Shown here piece by piece: positions 63,785 to 64,000 of a stretch of 64,000 bases of DNA (the first letter of the stretch is position 1; the number at the start of each line of letters is the position of its first letter). The translations under genes were made by a program, and so were the position numbers. The notes under the pieces were generated by a model. The model was not told where the DNA came from. It worked only from the letters and a program-made list of their open reading frames with translations, and ran no database searches. This DNA is from Phycisphaerales bacterium (GTDB taxonomy: Bacteria; Planctomycetota; Phycisphaerae; Phycisphaerales; UBA1924): contig CANHCQ010000005.1 of NCBI GenBank assembly GCA_947459215.1, positions 1 through 64,000 on the forward strand, given 5' to 3'.

Positions 63785-64000
63785 ATGAACGTGCGCTGCC
63801 GGACCGTGACGATGTGTGCCGCCCTGATCATGAACGCCGCAACTCCATTCGCCGAGGAACAGCGTCAGAGTGCACCCGGATTGCCCCGGGCGACGCGCTC
63901 CGAGGCCTATGCACCAAGAGCGATGGCAGCGACGAGCCATCCGCTGGCGACTCAGATCGCGCTCGATGTGATGAGGCGTGGCGGAACAGCAGTGGACGGC
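63785..64000 (+). CDS. ggt: gamma-glutamyltransferase, N-terminal fragment (cut by window edge)
   Basis: The last 72 codons encode a signal peptide (MNVRCRTVTMCAALIMNAAT) and then RAMAATSHPLATQIALDVMR followed by RGGTAVDG, the N-terminal motif of gamma-glutamyltranspeptidases (S-H-P-L-A-x-x-x-G-x-x-x-L near the start). The enzyme is periplasmic and cleaves gamma-glutamyl bonds, for example in glutathione. The gene continues beyond the window. An in-frame ATG at 63758, overlapping the hrpA stop as ATGA, would add nine residues and coupling; 63785 gives the better signal peptide. Confidence 0.85.
   Translation, partial: MNVRCRTVTMCAALIMNAATPFAEEQRQSAPGLPRATRSEAYAPRAMAATSHPLATQIALDVMRRGGTAVDG

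Overview
The window is GC-rich bacterial chromosome and reads as Planctomycetota, most likely class Phycisphaerae. The reasons are: exported proteins ending in a PEP-CTERM-like tail (proline/glycine, hydrophobic stretch, triple arginine); a DUF1559-style pseudopilin; small conserved proteins of planctomycete type; GTG/TTG starts with weak or absent Shine-Dalgarno sites at many genes; and intergenic spaces packed with GC-rich palindromes. No phage, transposase, rRNA or CRISPR array is visible. The taxonomic call is an inference from sequence character, not from a search.

Layout. 1-2.7 kb: pgk (minus strand) with its terminator, then about 970 bp of non-coding repeats. 2.7-4.4 kb: a catalytically incomplete aldehyde dehydrogenase converging on a membrane protein. 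4.76-8.2 kb: fliD and fliS. 8.3-11.2 kb: serC, a TIM-barrel isomerase-like gene and a DUF1579 exported protein. 11.5-19.2 kb: a leucine/isovalerate catabolic cluster (carboxyltransferase subunit, HMG-CoA lyase, three crotonases, acyl-CoA dehydrogenase). 19.2-22.0 kb: an accessory-looking pseudopilin plus a coupled operon of a cysteine-rich exported protein, a membrane-anchored protein and a MauE-like protein. 22.0-26.5 kb: pyruvate dehydrogenase E1 alpha, E1 beta and E2, with two small genes between the E1 subunits. 26.5-32.8 kb: hypothetical and PEP-CTERM-like exported proteins, a lipoprotein, a DinB-fold protein and a LacI regulator.

32.9-38.9 kb (minus): terC, then rpoD and dnaG in the classical macromolecular-synthesis order. 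39-43.8 kb (plus): acylphosphatase, gcvT, tRNA-Leu(CAG), a divergent RNase HII-like protein, ribD and a GNAT acetyltransferase. 43.8-48 kb (minus): hutU, hutH and an HTH-plus-receiver regulator. 48.5-64 kb: a large exported HEAT-repeat-like protein, an AraC regulator, an alpha/beta-hydrolase pseudogene, an M42 peptidase, a YgfZ-type protein, proS, a degenerate QueC-like protein, an S10 serine peptidase, hrpA and the start of a gamma-glutamyltransferase cut by the window edge.

The most interesting signals are: (1) short dispersed palindromic or purine-rich repeats present in intergenic copies and also as in-frame insertions inside at least two metabolic enzymes (E2 linker and the acyl-CoA carboxyltransferase); (2) the translationally coupled cysteine-rich protein / anchored protein / MauE-like operon; (3) degenerate paralogues that have lost catalytic residues (ALDH, two of three crotonases, QueC-like); and (4) a switch near 31.7 kb in third-codon-position preference, from C-rich to G-rich on the plus strand.
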